Part shown: piece after piece, positions 11,561 through 23,683 of the stretch
Numbering within the stretch: the stretch's first letter is position 1
Layout of the letters: the number at the start of each line of letters is the position of its first letter
Source: Coptis chinensis
Lineage: Eukaryota > Streptophyta > Magnoliopsida > Ranunculales > Ranunculaceae
Assembly: GCA_015680905.1 (NCBI GenBank)
Contig: CM027385.1
Span: 24,620,501-24,684,500, forward strand
Direction: 5' to 3'
DNA: 64,000 nucleotides
Notes under the pieces: model-generated
The model's database searches: none
What the model was told of the DNA's origin: nothing
Seen by the model: the letters and a program-made list of their open reading frames with translations, nothing else
Program-made: the position numbers and the translations under genes

Positions 11561-12471
11561 TGAACAATCTAATTTATGTCTTTAATTATCAATTGGTATT
11601 GTGGCATATCTTAAGGTATCTAATGGGGCTGAAATTATTATCATATACAGTTTTACACTTTGTTATATATTGTATTATCTATGCAAATTAGTGTTTTTTT
11701 CATAAACACGTTTGCTACTTCTTTGACAAATTTAACTTTAGAGAAGCAGTTACTATTATACTACATTGAATCCTTAATAATGTTAAGGAGCCTTCTAGAG
11801 TTCTTTAGATGTTTGTTTTGTGGTTTTCTTTTCCATGTCATTTCTTATGGTCATGAACAATGGTACTCGCAGTTCATGTCATCAAGACTACGTTTACAAA
11901 GTTCACTTAAAGCCATTGCCACGATTGGAAAAAAACAAAAAGAAAATGTCTTAACGATACCAGAATGCATGTGTGGTTTTGGCTAACCAAACTAATTTGA
12001 GTCTTCTAACAAGTTACAATGCATGGAGGGCATATATTAAACACTCTTCAAAATTCAGAAGATTAGTAAGACAATAATAAAAAGTGTTGTCGACAATTTG
12101 AGGTTTGATGTTACACAATAATGGTTGACATTAATCTTATTGTTTTTATATTGTTCTTAAAAAAAAATGAATAATTGTGAACAACTATCCATTAGTGAGA
12201 GTACAGTGGATGAAATTGCATTCATTTCATGACTTCAAATTGGGTTTTATAAATAAAGCAAGATTTACACTATTTCGATAATTGTATTCGTTACGACATA
12301 AAGGAATCCACAAAATAAACAACGGCAAATAAGTATGTCATCCAACGTGTAGTTCCAATTCAAAGTAAAATGTCTATGAATTCCCACATAGGCCGCACAT
12401 ATGAACATACTAGGGTGTACCGATTAATGCCATAAACAACATAATTATCACCTCATAACCAAACGTGCCGT
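11561..12471. other. No gene recognised
   Basis: AT-rich; the open frame at 11660-11986 has no recognisable domain. Confidence 0.4.
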
Positions 12472-12765
12472 CACTACACCATAACAGCTTATTTGTAATG
12501 GATATGCATCCGTTACAAAAAATATTAGTAACGGTTATCTTATGTTGACACAAAAGCGTGAGTAATATTAGTAACGAATATTTGTAACACTTATTTATCC
12601 GTTACAAAATTTACTAACGGTTATAAAGTGTTACTAAAATTAATTTCAGTAACGGATACGTAACCGTTAGAATGTATTAGTAACGGTTACAAAAAAAATT
12701 ATCCTCCATCAGTAAAATGTTTCTAACGGTTACATATCCGTTACTAATGATTTATTGTTTTAAAA
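12472..12765 (+). mobile_element. CACTA-like left terminus with TAACGG subterminal repeats
   Basis: CACTACACCATAACAGC begins at 12472. It is followed within 290 bases by about ten copies of TAACGG or its reverse complement CCGTTA, many extended to GTAACGGTTAC. Clustered short motifs in both directions behind a CACTA end are characteristic of En/Spm-type elements. A matching right end is not obvious. A second TAACGG cluster at about 23992-24050 could be the partner, although there the last bases read ATGGTGTGCGTAG instead of ATGGTGTAGTG. Confidence 0.6.
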
Positions 12766-13664
12766 AAAATATTACTTTTCTGGATGCACACACACCACCT
12801 ACAAATTATTCTGAAGACTTAACACCTGCACCTTCACTCCACAATGTATCAACCAAATTCTTCTATTCATCCATAAACCTTAATATTCATTGCACAAAGT
12901 ACACATTTAAGAAACAAAATATTTATTCCACTACTATCAAAAAGTATAACTTCCAAGTATTTAAACTCATACTAGAGTAAAATTACAACATGACAATTAA
13001 ATAATACATGTGCTTACAAATACAAACTAAGTCTTCTTCCGGCAGAAAGAAAACTCCTCCCACCATCTTAAAAGCCAACCAAGTGGGAAAAGTTCATCAA
13101 CTTCAAATTTCTTGCCCTACACAATGAAGAAAATGTGTCAAGGACTTGGATAGAAAAAAATAATTGCCTAAGTTTATAACTTAATACTTGTAACACAACA
13201 GATCCATTAAGCTTGCACATTGTTGTTCCGAATTATGTTCTCAAGTGAATCAAAATTTGTTTTGTACCACAAATTATATTCTAAGGGTAAAATAAAAAAC
13301 AATTTAAAAAGAACAATAAACACCTCAAGCCATAGGAATATTTGGCTCTTCTAAATTATGCCTTGTAATCGACATAAGAAGCATGCTGCAAAAAGGAAGT
13401 CTGATAACCTCATAGTCCACATTTCCACCCTCAGAGTTCAAGTTTTAACAAAGCAAACTAATGCTTATACAAGCAAAGTGACTTTTATACGGTTGGCAGT
13501 TGGACTAGTTTGGAAGTACGTATTGCATATCACATTGTAGAGATTTTCTTACTATATACAGTGTACACTAGTTTTTAGCCTCTGGGCATAAGTTATCTTC
13601 AAGATCATGATAATGGTAAAAATGTTATGACGATAACGCATGTAAGCATGTAATCTGCACTTAC
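12766..13664. other. No gene recognised
   Basis: AT-rich sequence downstream (on the minus strand) of the SKU5-like exon. No further exon of that gene was found here. Confidence 0.4.
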
Positions 13665-14024
13665 GTGATGGATTTCGCTTGATTGACTGAAAAATCTTGA
13701 TCACAGGGGTCAGGTCCACTTGGGAAGGATCCAGCAACAAGACCATTGGAGTTTTAATAATGTAGTAGTCCCACCCCCATAAGGCATTACTGCAGAAATG
13801 TTGGCTAGTGTAGGAGTAGCTACCAAGTAATAACATGCATCATCCTGATCAGCTGTGACAAGAACTGAATAAGACATACCCACATGCACATCCAATGAAT
13901 CCAGTGTGATCTGACTAGTGTATGATCCTTAAGTTTCCACTAACACCATTTTATGGTTCTTGATTATGAAGTTTAAGCTCAATGCACTACCTACATTAGA
14001 GATCCTGAGCCTGTATGTTTTGCC
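13665..14024 (-). pseudogene. SKU5-similar (SKS) multicopper-oxidase-like fragment
   Basis: SKU5/SKS proteins are GPI-anchored or secreted multicopper-oxidase-like proteins of the plant cell wall. Read on the minus strand, the exon opens after an AG acceptor (GGTGGCAG) with GKTYRLRISNVGSALSLNF. It continues with SYTSQITLDSLDVHVGMSYS and VLVTADQDDACYYLVA, and ends in a second frame with GPDPCDQDFSVNQAKSIT just before a GTAAGT donor (13659-13664 on the plus strand). The order and spacing match the second cupredoxin domain of SKU5-like proteins. Two defects are visible: a TAA stop where the family has a glutamate (in VET-x-GSYTS), and a frameshift near 13755. No other SKS exon was found in the surrounding 10 kb, so this is an isolated fragment. 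Confidence 0.85.
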
Positions 14025-15035
14025 TGCCACCAACAAAAAATCAAGCAGAGAACAATATTATATATAATTTTTTTAATGATTGAACAAGTAACCAAATTGA
14101 CTTATACAAAATTTCTTATTGAACTTCTTACATCTACCAATCCCATAACAAAAATAATTCACAATATGAAGGATGACACAAAACAATATCCACAAACTAG
14201 GCTAAGTCAAACGAATTCAAAAGACTACAACGTTATGATGGACATATGGACTATGAGGTTAAACTATCATCATCAATGTCCTCGCATCAATTACAGATTA
14301 TGAGGTTATTCTTTCTTTTTTGGCGCACCAAATGCTAGAGTACGAATAAAATTAAGAAGGTAAAGGAGGGCAGGATGGCCTACAACTACAAGAACATCAA
14401 GAAAGAAGAAGCAAACAATGAGAAAATAAGAAACATGGGACCAATCACCACAAGATTGTATCCCAATGATAGCAAGTATCTCAAAAGGCTCACCCTCAAC
14501 CGACTCAACTTGGTTTTTGTCTAAGCCTCACTCCTTTACAAAGTATTTAACTCAACAATAAATGACAGTTATCATGGACCATTAGTTCACCAGTAAGCAT
14601 TCATTTTTTTCTTAGATCGATTGGGAATGAAAAGTTATAATATGTAGAGGAGCAACAATCAAATCTCCGATCAAAATATAGGGCGACTGAAACGATATGT
14701 CGCCATATTACTCTATATCAGTTTCCTTTCAATGAAGAGACACACAAGTCTCTAATTTCTCTTAATAAAATAGAGGATTCTAGCAATCGAAACTAAGGCT
14801 TAGTAACATCACGTCTAAAAATAAGAGTGACAAATATAAAGGATACATATCCAATGCACAATTAGCTTATTGAGTAGTTTAGTACTAGGCAGTCAGTGGC
14901 CATATCATGACACAAAAAAACGTAGTTGGCTGCTTTTGTATGTTATTATAACCTGAAAATCATCTCAATTAGTGGCATTCAATTCTCAATTTCGGATCAA
15001 GACTTACACACTGAGATCAAGCAATTCTAAGTTTG
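14025..15035. other. No gene recognised
   Basis: AT-rich sequence without an assignable exon on either strand. It might contain intron remains of the adjacent SKU5-like fragment. Confidence 0.4.
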
Positions 15036-15122
15036 GATAGCTTGAATGCAATGGCAGCTATAGATGCATCTGTGATTTCTGAACCAAGTACAAGAGACGG
15101 CACGCGCAAACCACTGGCACAT
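15036..15122 (-). pseudogene. Possible leucine-rich-repeat (F-box/LRR-like) exon fragment
   Basis: The minus strand reads GLRVPSLVLGSEITDASIAA followed by IAFKLSK. This spacing (L-x-x-L-x-L-x-x-x-x-ITD-x-x-I-x-x-IA) is that of the repeats in F-box/LRR proteins. Only about one repeat is visible. It is offered as a weak assignment; chance similarity cannot be excluded. Confidence 0.3.
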
Positions 15123-15164
15123 CAAAAAAACCAAACACTAATCTTAGTCAACACCTCATCTTCA

Positions 15165-15235
15165 ATTGTATTCACTCCTAGCATTTATTACACTTTAGCA
15201 TAAATATTCACTCCTAGCACTTATTACACTTTAGG
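15165..15235. repeat. Imperfect tandem duplication, about 36-bp unit
   Basis: TTCACTCCTAGCATTTATTA-CACTTTAG is repeated as TTCACTCCTAGCACTTATTA-CACTTTAG, with a TATTTATG-like linker between. Confidence 0.8.
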
Positions 15236-17696
15236 AAAGACATAATTTCCAATCCCCCATCATTAAAATATGGAGTAAAAAATACTTCTAAAACAGTGTA
15301 AGGCAATTTACCTGTCCATAAGTTGATCCATATTCAATTATTATCCAATAAGGAGTTCGAGTGAAGCCAATCAAATATTCTCACCTATATATATCTACAT
15401 GGTCTTGACAGCAAACAAATTAACTGTAAATATATAAAATTTCAGCTGAATCACTATCCGATATGAGTCAAATTAGACACTAGGAACAAAGTAATACTAA
15501 GAAGAGGGGCATACAAATCAAAAGCGTTAATAGGTCGGGGATAACAAAGTTGGTTGAACACGGAACACATGTACTATGTAGTATAGTTTAAAGGCTCCTC
15601 CTTGCAAAAGAAGCCTTAGCAACCACAATCCTTGCTTCACTTTTCCTACTAAAAGCCTAAGCAAATACAATTCATGCTACTAGAAAAAGAAGCCTGAGCA
15701 ACCAAAAATCTTGTTGCACTTCTTGATTATATCCAACAAGAAAATCAAACCCTAACCAACATGAAAACAAAGTGGTAAAAATCTTGCAAGTAATCGCACT
15801 TCAACTCATGAAACAAGTCCATAAGTTGTAAGCAAAAGTAATAGCACTTCAACTCATGCAAAAGTGCATATATGAGACATGCCATAAGACTAAAAAAAAG
15901 TAATACTATTATCATAATAGAGAACAAAAGAAAAGACGGTTTGCATTGGACAATAACCTGACCTTTGTTCCTCCATTCCAGAATAAATGCAATCTTGTGG
16001 CATGGTAAGTGCGCACACTTCATTAGATGACCTTGTTGTAGCCATTGGATGCCTAAAAAACAGTTTCTCGTGTGGCTGAATTGTACCCCACTAACCATCC
16101 ACTGGAGAGTTTAATTTAAGTCACAAAGATGAGTAAATCCCGGTCAAATGTTGCTACTACCAGCAGGGGCAGATCTACATGACGGCCAGGTAGGGCCTAG
16201 GCCCCCCCTTTCAACTTTGGTGAAAAAGAAAATTACAAGTCTCAAAGTATCTAAACAGCCCATAAAAACAGACAAGTTTCAAGTGAAACTTTAAAGGCCC
16301 AACCGGCCAAGCCACCATTTCAAGTTTTCATTGAATTTTTCTCAAGACAAAACAGTGAAACACCCTATAATCTTTCCCTCATAGATTATTAGATTCACCA
16401 ACTAAATCAGAGTCACAAAATCACTAATTGAATCAGTTCATCTCTTCAAAATTCAAGTTCAACTAAACTTTCCTCTTTCCTAAATATAACTTCATATATT
16501 TTTCAAAAACTCCAAAAAGTTTCCACAAAACCAACAAACTCAAGCTACATTGCCACTAAATATTGCAGTTTGATTTTTATGCTCAAAGTCTTTAGTTGTT
16601 TACTTGTTTACATATGATGTAACATAGTTTTATCAATTATATATCTTGTTAACAATTATTTATCCAATAGCCAAATTAATGTGGTAAGCTTATAAAGATG
16701 TTAGGAAATTATCAGTCACCATTTGCTTTGTATGGACCCCCACCCCTAACTCGGAGGAAAGCCCCCGCCTTTGCCAAATGACTACTTACATCATGCAAGC
16801 AAAGGAATAATAGAATTTCACAATAAAGTATGTGACCATTCAATAATTCACTAGTATATATGCTCAACATCAGACTGTTCATATAGACTATTGTAGTTAT
16901 ATTTTATAAGATAAGACTCAGTTAAGTTACATAGAATTCAAGGTAAAGTCTAACCAAACAACACTCTTTTAAGTAAAAAAAAAAAAACAGTTAACAATGT
17001 CAGGGTTCATTTGTCATGCCTGTGAATTCAGCAAGAGTCTAATTTTTCAAAAAAATGGACTATATGGTCAAACAGTTTGGATTATCTTTTTAACTCACCT
17101 AAAGTAAAACAGTTAAACATTTTATACTATCTCATGCAGTCACTTGGAATAAGCAAATAAGCTTAACTGAAATGCTACACAACCAACACCAATGCCCAAC
17201 ACTTGAACAATACTTAATATAATTAAATAGAAACCCTAGCTCAACACTCAAAATTCAGCAAGCAAAAGTTCCATTCCAAAAATTAAGATTCCTTTGGTGT
17301 TTCCCAGACCCCAAATAAAGGAAGATAAATTAAAAGCTTGGGAAGATCCTTATGTTACTCATTGTTTCTAATGCCTAGATCATTGATTAACTAAATGGAA
17401 TTCTCCGAAGACTCAGCTTCATTAATTAATTAACTAAAAAGAATTCTCCGAACAAAGTAGTGTCCTTAATAGCTTCAATGACAAGTGCACCTTGGTGGAA
17501 CCAACATTTATTGTTCTAAAATGTGAAATGTTTTCAAATGTAAACATCTGTACAACATATTACAAATATAAGTTGTAGCCTTTCCAGTACCATCCATTTG
17601 TCTTCCTAGAAAAAGCTTAGGTACTTTTGAGTACCACCCTCACAGAAGTTTATAAATAGATAAAAAAGAAAAGTGAAAACAACAAGTAAAACATAC
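15236..17696. other. No gene recognised; one possible transposon scar
   Basis: A CAGGGGCAGATC start at 16165 followed by a C-rich tract (about 16196-16208), and a C-rich tract at about 16735-16770, may be remains of a hAT-type element. The ends do not match as inverted repeats. An imperfect duplication around GAATTCTCCGAA lies at 17399-17450. Confidence 0.35.
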
Positions 17697-17745
17697 CAAA
17701 GGAAGCAGGCTTTCCCCAATATTCCAATAGAAGTTCAACCATGAC
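17697..17745 (-). other. 49-bp exon-like segment with strong splice signals
   Basis: On the minus strand a long T run ending in CAG is followed by 49 bases encoding VMVELLLEYWGKPASF, and then a GTATGT donor. The polypyrimidine tract and both borders are unusually good. I cannot place the peptide in a family. It could be a mini-exon of a captured gene. Confidence 0.4.
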
Positions 17746-18399
17746 CTGAAAAAAAAAAACAATGATTGACATGCTATATAGTGCACAGACTTTGTAACAA
17801 TTCCAACCTGTAATTCTTGTCAAAGGAATATAGATGTGTCACACCTTGGTCATGAATTGCATAGCCTTATGCGCTAGATTGCTAATTCTCCAAGCAAGTC
17901 TACTTAAATGTAACCAAAGCTCCAACCTGTTGTGCTATTTTGAGAACAATTTATGAAGGCTAGATGAATAACAAACTTTTAAAAATAATAAACTAAGTAA
18001 AAGACAGAAAAATAAAGGATGGAGCAATAAGGGAAACATAAAAAGAAGCTGCAAATTTTCAGATTAAACCAACAAAGAAAAGAAGTTGTGCTAGAGGTAT
18101 CCAAAACCTAGGGAAAATGTTCTTGTAACAACCCCGCTTATGGACATCCGTGAAACCAAAGGACCACTGGGCAAATATAGCTATTTTAGTTGTCAACCAA
18201 AAGATCGGGCCACATATCTGGAAAGATGTTGAACGGATACAAAGCTATCATATCACAAATGAAAAACAAAGTACTAGTTACACAGGAAGTAGTATAAGTC
18301 TATAACATCACAAGCTAACTAAAAGCCACAAGAATGAGAGACAAGTAAAGAATAATATATCTAAGGAAAGAATGTAAAGAATTGATGTTTATGTAAGAC

Positions 18400-18515
18400 C
18401 TATTTTGTTCATTGTTGTACTCAAACAGCTTTCCCGATGAAGAGAAAATGATGAGGCCAAGCTGAGCATCACAAAGGACGGAAAGCTCACGCGCCTTCTT
18501 CGACAGACCCCCTCG
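18400..18515 (-). pseudogene. MADS-box domain fragment
   Basis: MADS-domain proteins are DNA-binding transcription factors. The minus strand encodes [20 protein letters not shown] followed by [13 protein letters not shown]. These are about residues 24-60 of a type II (MIKC) MADS domain: the second half of the long helix and the beta strands. The usual first 23 residues (MGRGK... to SKRR) are missing: upstream bases read SLCLC in this frame, and a CTTTGCCGAG sequence there could act as a splice acceptor. The exon would end at NNEQNR before GTCTTA. No I or K domain was found downstream. The '[19 protein letters not shown]' strand resembles the B-sister and SVP-like groups, but one partial exon cannot decide this. 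Confidence 0.82.
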
Positions 18516-18663
18516 GCAAAGACACAAGGACAAAGAATGAGATCAAATAAAATCTACCACAGATAAACATGAATGGAGATAGAAGATTTGTTCAAAAGCA
18601 AGATGCCTCCATACAGACTAATATGATCCAAGAAAAGAGAAAGTAATGTGTAGACCTTGATAC

Positions 18664-18770
18664 CAGTGACAAGGATCGCCTCTTGTTCGGGCTTACTGCT
18701 CAATGAATCTTTGGGGGCTTCATGATGGATTGGCGAAAGTGATCGATCGTTTCTTTTAGTAGAAAACAAA
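18664..18770 (-). other. Exon-like segment of unknown origin
   Basis: The minus strand reads LSPIHHEAPKDSLSSKPEQE then AILVTGIK directly before a GTCTACAC donor-like site, with CTACTAAAAG upstream as a possible acceptor. It lies about 150 bases upstream of the MADS fragment in the same orientation. The family is not recognised. Confidence 0.3.
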
Positions 18771-18832
18771 TAAATGACAAAACATGAATTAATTAAACCA
18801 TAACACCTTCCATATAATTGAAAAGAAAACAA

Positions 18833-19868
18833 TCATCAAATTGCTTACTAAAGAAAACATCCTATTTGCACTCATTTTTCATATTATGTCCCTCCATAAT
18901 CTGAGGATATATAGTTTCAAGATGTTATGTGGAGGAAGGGATTGTAAAGGCAGACCACAGAGCATAACAAAAGATGTGTCTCGTACGTACAAATGACTGA
19001 AATCAGTAAGCATGAGAGTTTCTATACGTGCGCCTACTCGTTGTGTGCTTGGGGCATAACTGAACTATGTTCCCCAGAATAAGCTGTCATTGCTTTTTAC
19101 ATTTGTAACCGTGCTCTCAATAAGCTCAATAAACCTCAAGTGTGCTAGAATTCAGTATTTCATACTATCGATTAAATGGCTTGCCACATTCCCAAACACC
19201 TAAAACTATCAATTATCAAATAAAGTATACCATTGCAGACACTTCCATGAACTTATACAAGATGATTAGTGGCAGATATTTGCAAAGGTGGAAAAACAAG
19301 CAAGGCTTAAATCATCAACTACAGTATCAATAATTCATATCACAGAGCATCAAATGACAAAAATAATGCATGAACCTCAGTACAACCTATGAATAACTAA
19401 ACTAAATTCAGCTGTAAGTTAATTAAATGCTCGAAACTTAACTAAATATATGAAATAAAAGCTACTCGTTTCATAAAACAATGCTAGACTCAAAATAGAG
19501 GATAATTTACCGGTCCTTTAGAGAAAAGAGAGATCCCCAAGTCAAAACTCTTTACTCACTACTTCAGCTACTGCAGTAATGGATTCATAAAATTTGTAGT
19601 TAATAAGATGAGGAAAACAATATTATGTTCGAAATATTAACAAAGTTGTCATTTTTCAGGGAACATGGACCAGATCGAAAGCTTTAAGAGTAAATAAAGT
19701 TTTACCTTTAAAAACCAAATTATTCAAACTTCCTTTCGCCCAATTAAGCTCTTTCAAAATTAACCCTAGGTCAAAAAATTAATTTCAAGACAGTCATCAA
19801 ACTTTGTACTCTACGAAACTGAAATACTATTTGAGAATTACAGATCTATTTAAATGAAATCAGTGAGA
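18833..19868. other. No gene recognised
   Basis: AT-rich flank of the CACTA element; only short frames. Confidence 0.4.
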
Positions 19869-19871
19869 GAG

Positions 19872-22800
19872 CACTACTAAAAAAATGACATATTATGACG
19901 CATGTTTTTTATCTATCTTGACGGTTTTATTGAAAACCGTCAAGATAGGTATTTTGGTAAAATTTTTATGACGGTTGTTGCAACATTATATCATGTATAA
20001 TAGAAGCGTCAAGAAAATATGATGGTTTTATGATGGCTATTGCAGCTTTATGTCATGCCTGACAAATAGATCGTGAAATTTAATGACGGGTTTTCTAAAA
20101 TAGTCAAGTTAATACAAGAAACCGTCAACAGCTTTATGGAATTTTTGCGGTTTGTTGATGAGAACGTCACAAACTTAGACTATTTTAATGAACCGTCATC
20201 TTGGGTAAGTAAATAAACCGTCATGACCAATCAGATATAGGCATGGTCAAGCTAAAAGCGTCAAGACTCAAGTCAGGCCACCGTCTTTCGTATGTTCAAT
20301 TGAACCGTCAACAAGTAACTTTAGTAAAATAGAAAATCTTGAAAACTCTTATATCATAAACCAAAAAAAAACGAAAAAACTTGACATCTCCAGTACGCTT
20401 CCATCATCTCCTTCAAAACTTAGGGTTTCGTCAACTCTTCCAGCGCTAAAATGTCTTGGTGGTTGATTTCCACTATCTCATTTTTTATCGTCTTTATCAT
20501 AACAAGAAGCCATTCTTAACATCGAGAACTAGTGCTAAGATTTAGAAGATAATTAAGTTTTTTATTGTCTTCTTCGTCCTCTCCAAATGGAACACAAAGA
20601 ATGCGCACTTGCCTTCCATTTCCTTCCCTAAAATTTAGGACATATAGTTGAATCTTTTCTTGCCTCTCTTCTGGCCATGGGGAAAAAGGTGCCTCCTTTT
20701 CTCTCAAAATATGGGTTTAATTGGTTTCAATACTGAGTTTTTGTTTGGGCTTTCGACAAATTGATATGGAAGCCGTGGAAGGCTTTGGATTGGTCAAGGT
20801 ATGTATCCATGTCTTAATTTCCCTAATCCTATTTTCTTTTCATTTCGTTTCCTACTAATTGGAGTGAGTTTCTTTGTGTTTTGGATATGATTTTCTCTAT
20901 TTTGTGCATTGTACTATCACTGAGATATTGTCGATACTCGTCTGTGTATAATCACTGATTGGTTTAGAAAATCTCCTTGAATGCTCAAGTGATTAACCAT
21001 TCTGAAACAAAGGTGGGATTTTGATGCTTGGTGATTTTGAAGCTGAAAACTAAATTTGAAGTCTTAGTTTCTTTTTTGTCTTGCTGGATATTTATACATG
21101 AAACGGTATGTTGTAGATTCCAAATTACAATTTTTACAAAAATGGAGTTACATGAGTTAAATGGGCTTTTGAGTTCCGCCATCCAGCTGAGAACTGATTA
21201 TGTTTGCGACGCAAAGTCGTCCTTTGCAGCCGCTTCGTTAACAAGCACATCCTTCAGCATTATCAGGAAAGAAACCATTATCGCCATTAGTTGCGGGTAT
21301 ATCTTATTCTAGTTCCTCTTTGCATATTATATTTGTGTGTGGAAATGTTCTGAATGACTTTTACTGGTATCTTGTTTTCTCGTCAATTTTAGTTTGTTTT
21401 CTGGTCTACAAAACACACTTTAGTTTTCAAACTAGACATGAGATGTATTGTCCAAATTAGTAAGGAGAAAAGGTTGCAATCCTGCACCGTTTACAAAGTT
21501 CTTTCTTGGAGAAACGTCAGACCAATCACTTTCTTCTTAACAGTCAAATCGTTTGGTGCTGAATTCCTGGTATGGGTATTAGTTTGACATGTACTGTCAA
21601 AACATCACTACTCTTGGATACTGACATAACAGCACCATTTGGAGTTATAGTGAAGGATGGAAGATATTAGTAAGTAGCCATAAAAGAAAGCAAAAGAGAG
21701 AATACTCCAGGAAAAGAATAGCGATACGTATTGGAAAGTTAATTACATTGCATACTTAGATAATGTCGATACAAGAATGGCAGAGGTAAAATATATAGCA
21801 TTTGCTTCTAGTTTGTGCTTAAACCTATTTAATTTTTCTGTTCTTAATATAATTTTGTGAAACTTATGTACAGTGTACTCGATCACCCAAATGACTAACA
21901 ACAGTTACACTAGAAGTGTTAAGGAGAGGAAAAAGGAATGTGGTATCCTCTTCCCATTGATGTGCTTCCCTGGCCCCGTCCTCTTCCTCTAACAATTGTT
22001 TATTAGTTTCTTCTTCAGTGGTGACAGGTCACATATCAGATACACACTAAGATGAGGGTCTATCTTTGAATGCCCTTGCTGCTTGTTGGTACAAAACTTG
22101 CCCGCTATTGTGTTTTTGGGTGTGTGCGTGTGGAGAGGAGAATTGGTAGACTTTTTTTTGCTAGCACTTGCTTATTAGTAGGGATTCATTTTTGGGTACC
22201 TCTTGCTATTTCCATATTTTCTCTCAGCACTCTGTTCTTTTCTTTATTTTCACTCAGACGTGTCATTCATTAAAGTGTAGTTTATATGGTATTAGAGCAT
22301 GCATGAAGAAAAATATTTCATGAGATATAGTTGATCGGAGAAATAAATGTCCTGTTATTGACTCCAACATTTATGTCAAGGCATGACCTAGATGATTTTA
22401 TACATTTTCAGTATAAATTTATATGTTGGCAGTAATAGTGGTGTTTTCTTACAGCTGCTGCAACTCATTTGAAGACTTCCATATTACTAGAGGAACTACG
22501 ATTGTTTAATAATCAGGTGTATGCATGGTGTTGCTCATAGACTTCTAATGGGGATCCGATTAGGGAAAATGTATGGACTAAAGCTCGATCAAACTTTCTT
22601 TGATGAAGCGAAACACATGGATACTTCAACAGCATCTACATTTTACAATGCGCTAACTGACGTGCTATACTATTTTGGTCAGGTAAGCTACCTGTCTTGC
22701 ATGTCCAAGCGATTGACTTAAAATTGCACAGAATACCATTTCACTTGGTCTCCAAACTTGGTTACAAAGTGTCTGACATAAAAGTCCTTGTCTTATGACC

Positions 22801-23664
22801 AGTAGCTAGGTTTATACATTTGAGTGGATTTATTAGTTAGTTGCCTACTTGCTGCCCCATAAAGTGATCCAAGTAGTGGTTGGAAATACTCTTTAGCACT
22901 CTAGTCTTGCTATTGCAATTGTTTAGCAATTCCATTGAGTTAGTGTTTTCACTTTCGTCTTGTCAAAAGTAACATTTTTTTCCTTTCGTCATTTTCTTCG
23001 AATGATTGACTCTTCTTATTTTCTTTTTGGACTTCGATCTTTTGCAGGTTAAGTTTGGACAAGGTTCGATGAATGAAACTCAAACCGTGCAAACCGTTTT
23101 TTTTAGGCATATTTTGTGGATATTTTTGGTTAAATGTATGTAATTTTTTGAAATGGTGGAATGTAATGGATTTTGTTTTGTGAATAGATCACGAACTGGC
23201 TAGTTATTTACATTCGTGATCATGTTAAGTTGTTTGTAGTGGAGTTTGATTGTATACGTGCAATATGATTTATTCAATTTTCTGGGTATAAAATAATTTT
23301 TAATAAATATTTTTTTTTCTAGAAAATGTATATTTTTATGACGGCTTTGCCAAAACCATCATAAATTGAACAAGTTTCTTGACGGTTTTTGCTGAAAATT
23401 ATGACAATTGTACTAAAATTAATGACGGTTACTATTTAACACTCAACATTTCATTGCCTATTATGACGGTTTTAGCTTTATTTTGACATAAAATCTTTAA
23501 AGTACACAATGGTTTTTGTAAAACTGTCATAAATTTAATGACAGTTTTGGTAAACTTTTATGACGGGCTCTATAATGATGGTTGTTTTTTTTAAAGAAAA
23601 CACGTCATTAAACCTGTTTTATGATGGTTTTTAGCCGTCATTATAAGTCTTTTTTTTAGTAGTG
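19872..23664. mobile_element. Complete non-autonomous CACTA transposon with GAG target duplication
   Basis: The left end is CACTACTAAAAAAATGACAT and the right end is its inverted counterpart, ...CTTTTTTTTAGTAGTG. Terminal inverted repeats of about 28 bases extend to a shared ATGACG. Flanks are GAG on both sides (19869-19871 and 23665-23667), the 3-bp duplication expected for CACTA. Subterminal regions (about 19915-20310 and 23335-23645) are filled with ACCGTCA/TGACGGT motifs, facing in opposite senses at the two ends, which probably bind transposase. At 3.79 kb it has no recognisable TNP2-type transposase, so it would need one in trans. The middle (about 20.4-23.1 kb) looks like captured gene sequence. 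The element itself has inserted just inside an intron-like position of the minus-strand exon at 23684. Confidence 0.92.
20390..23095 (+). pseudogene. Unrecognised gene-like cargo inside the CACTA element
   Basis: This interior lacks the subterminal repeats and looks transcribed on the plus strand. It contains a leader-like AAAACTTAGGGTTTCGTC (about 20416-20433). An exon-like open stretch (about 21119-21296) encodes MELHELNGLLSSAIQLRTDY. Another (about 22521-22682) encodes HGVAHRLLMGIRLGKMYGLK and LDQTFFDEAKHMDTSTASTF, and ends at TTTGGTCAG before a GTAAGC donor. I recognise no family in these peptides. Capture of host exons is common in non-autonomous CACTA elements, and that is the inference here. 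The second exon recurs at about 60510-60660 with frame differences. Confidence 0.4.
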
Positions 23665-23683
23665 GAGAGAGGGTGTTACATAC

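Noticed and set aside
16165..16790. Possible hAT element between CAGGGGCAGATC and a C-rich tract
   Set aside because: The two ends are not inverted repeats of each other, and no 8-bp duplication could be found.
17697..17745. Assignment of the mini-exon (VMVELLLEYW...) to translation factor eIF3m
   Set aside because: Only six residues agree with my recollection of that family; not enough to name it.
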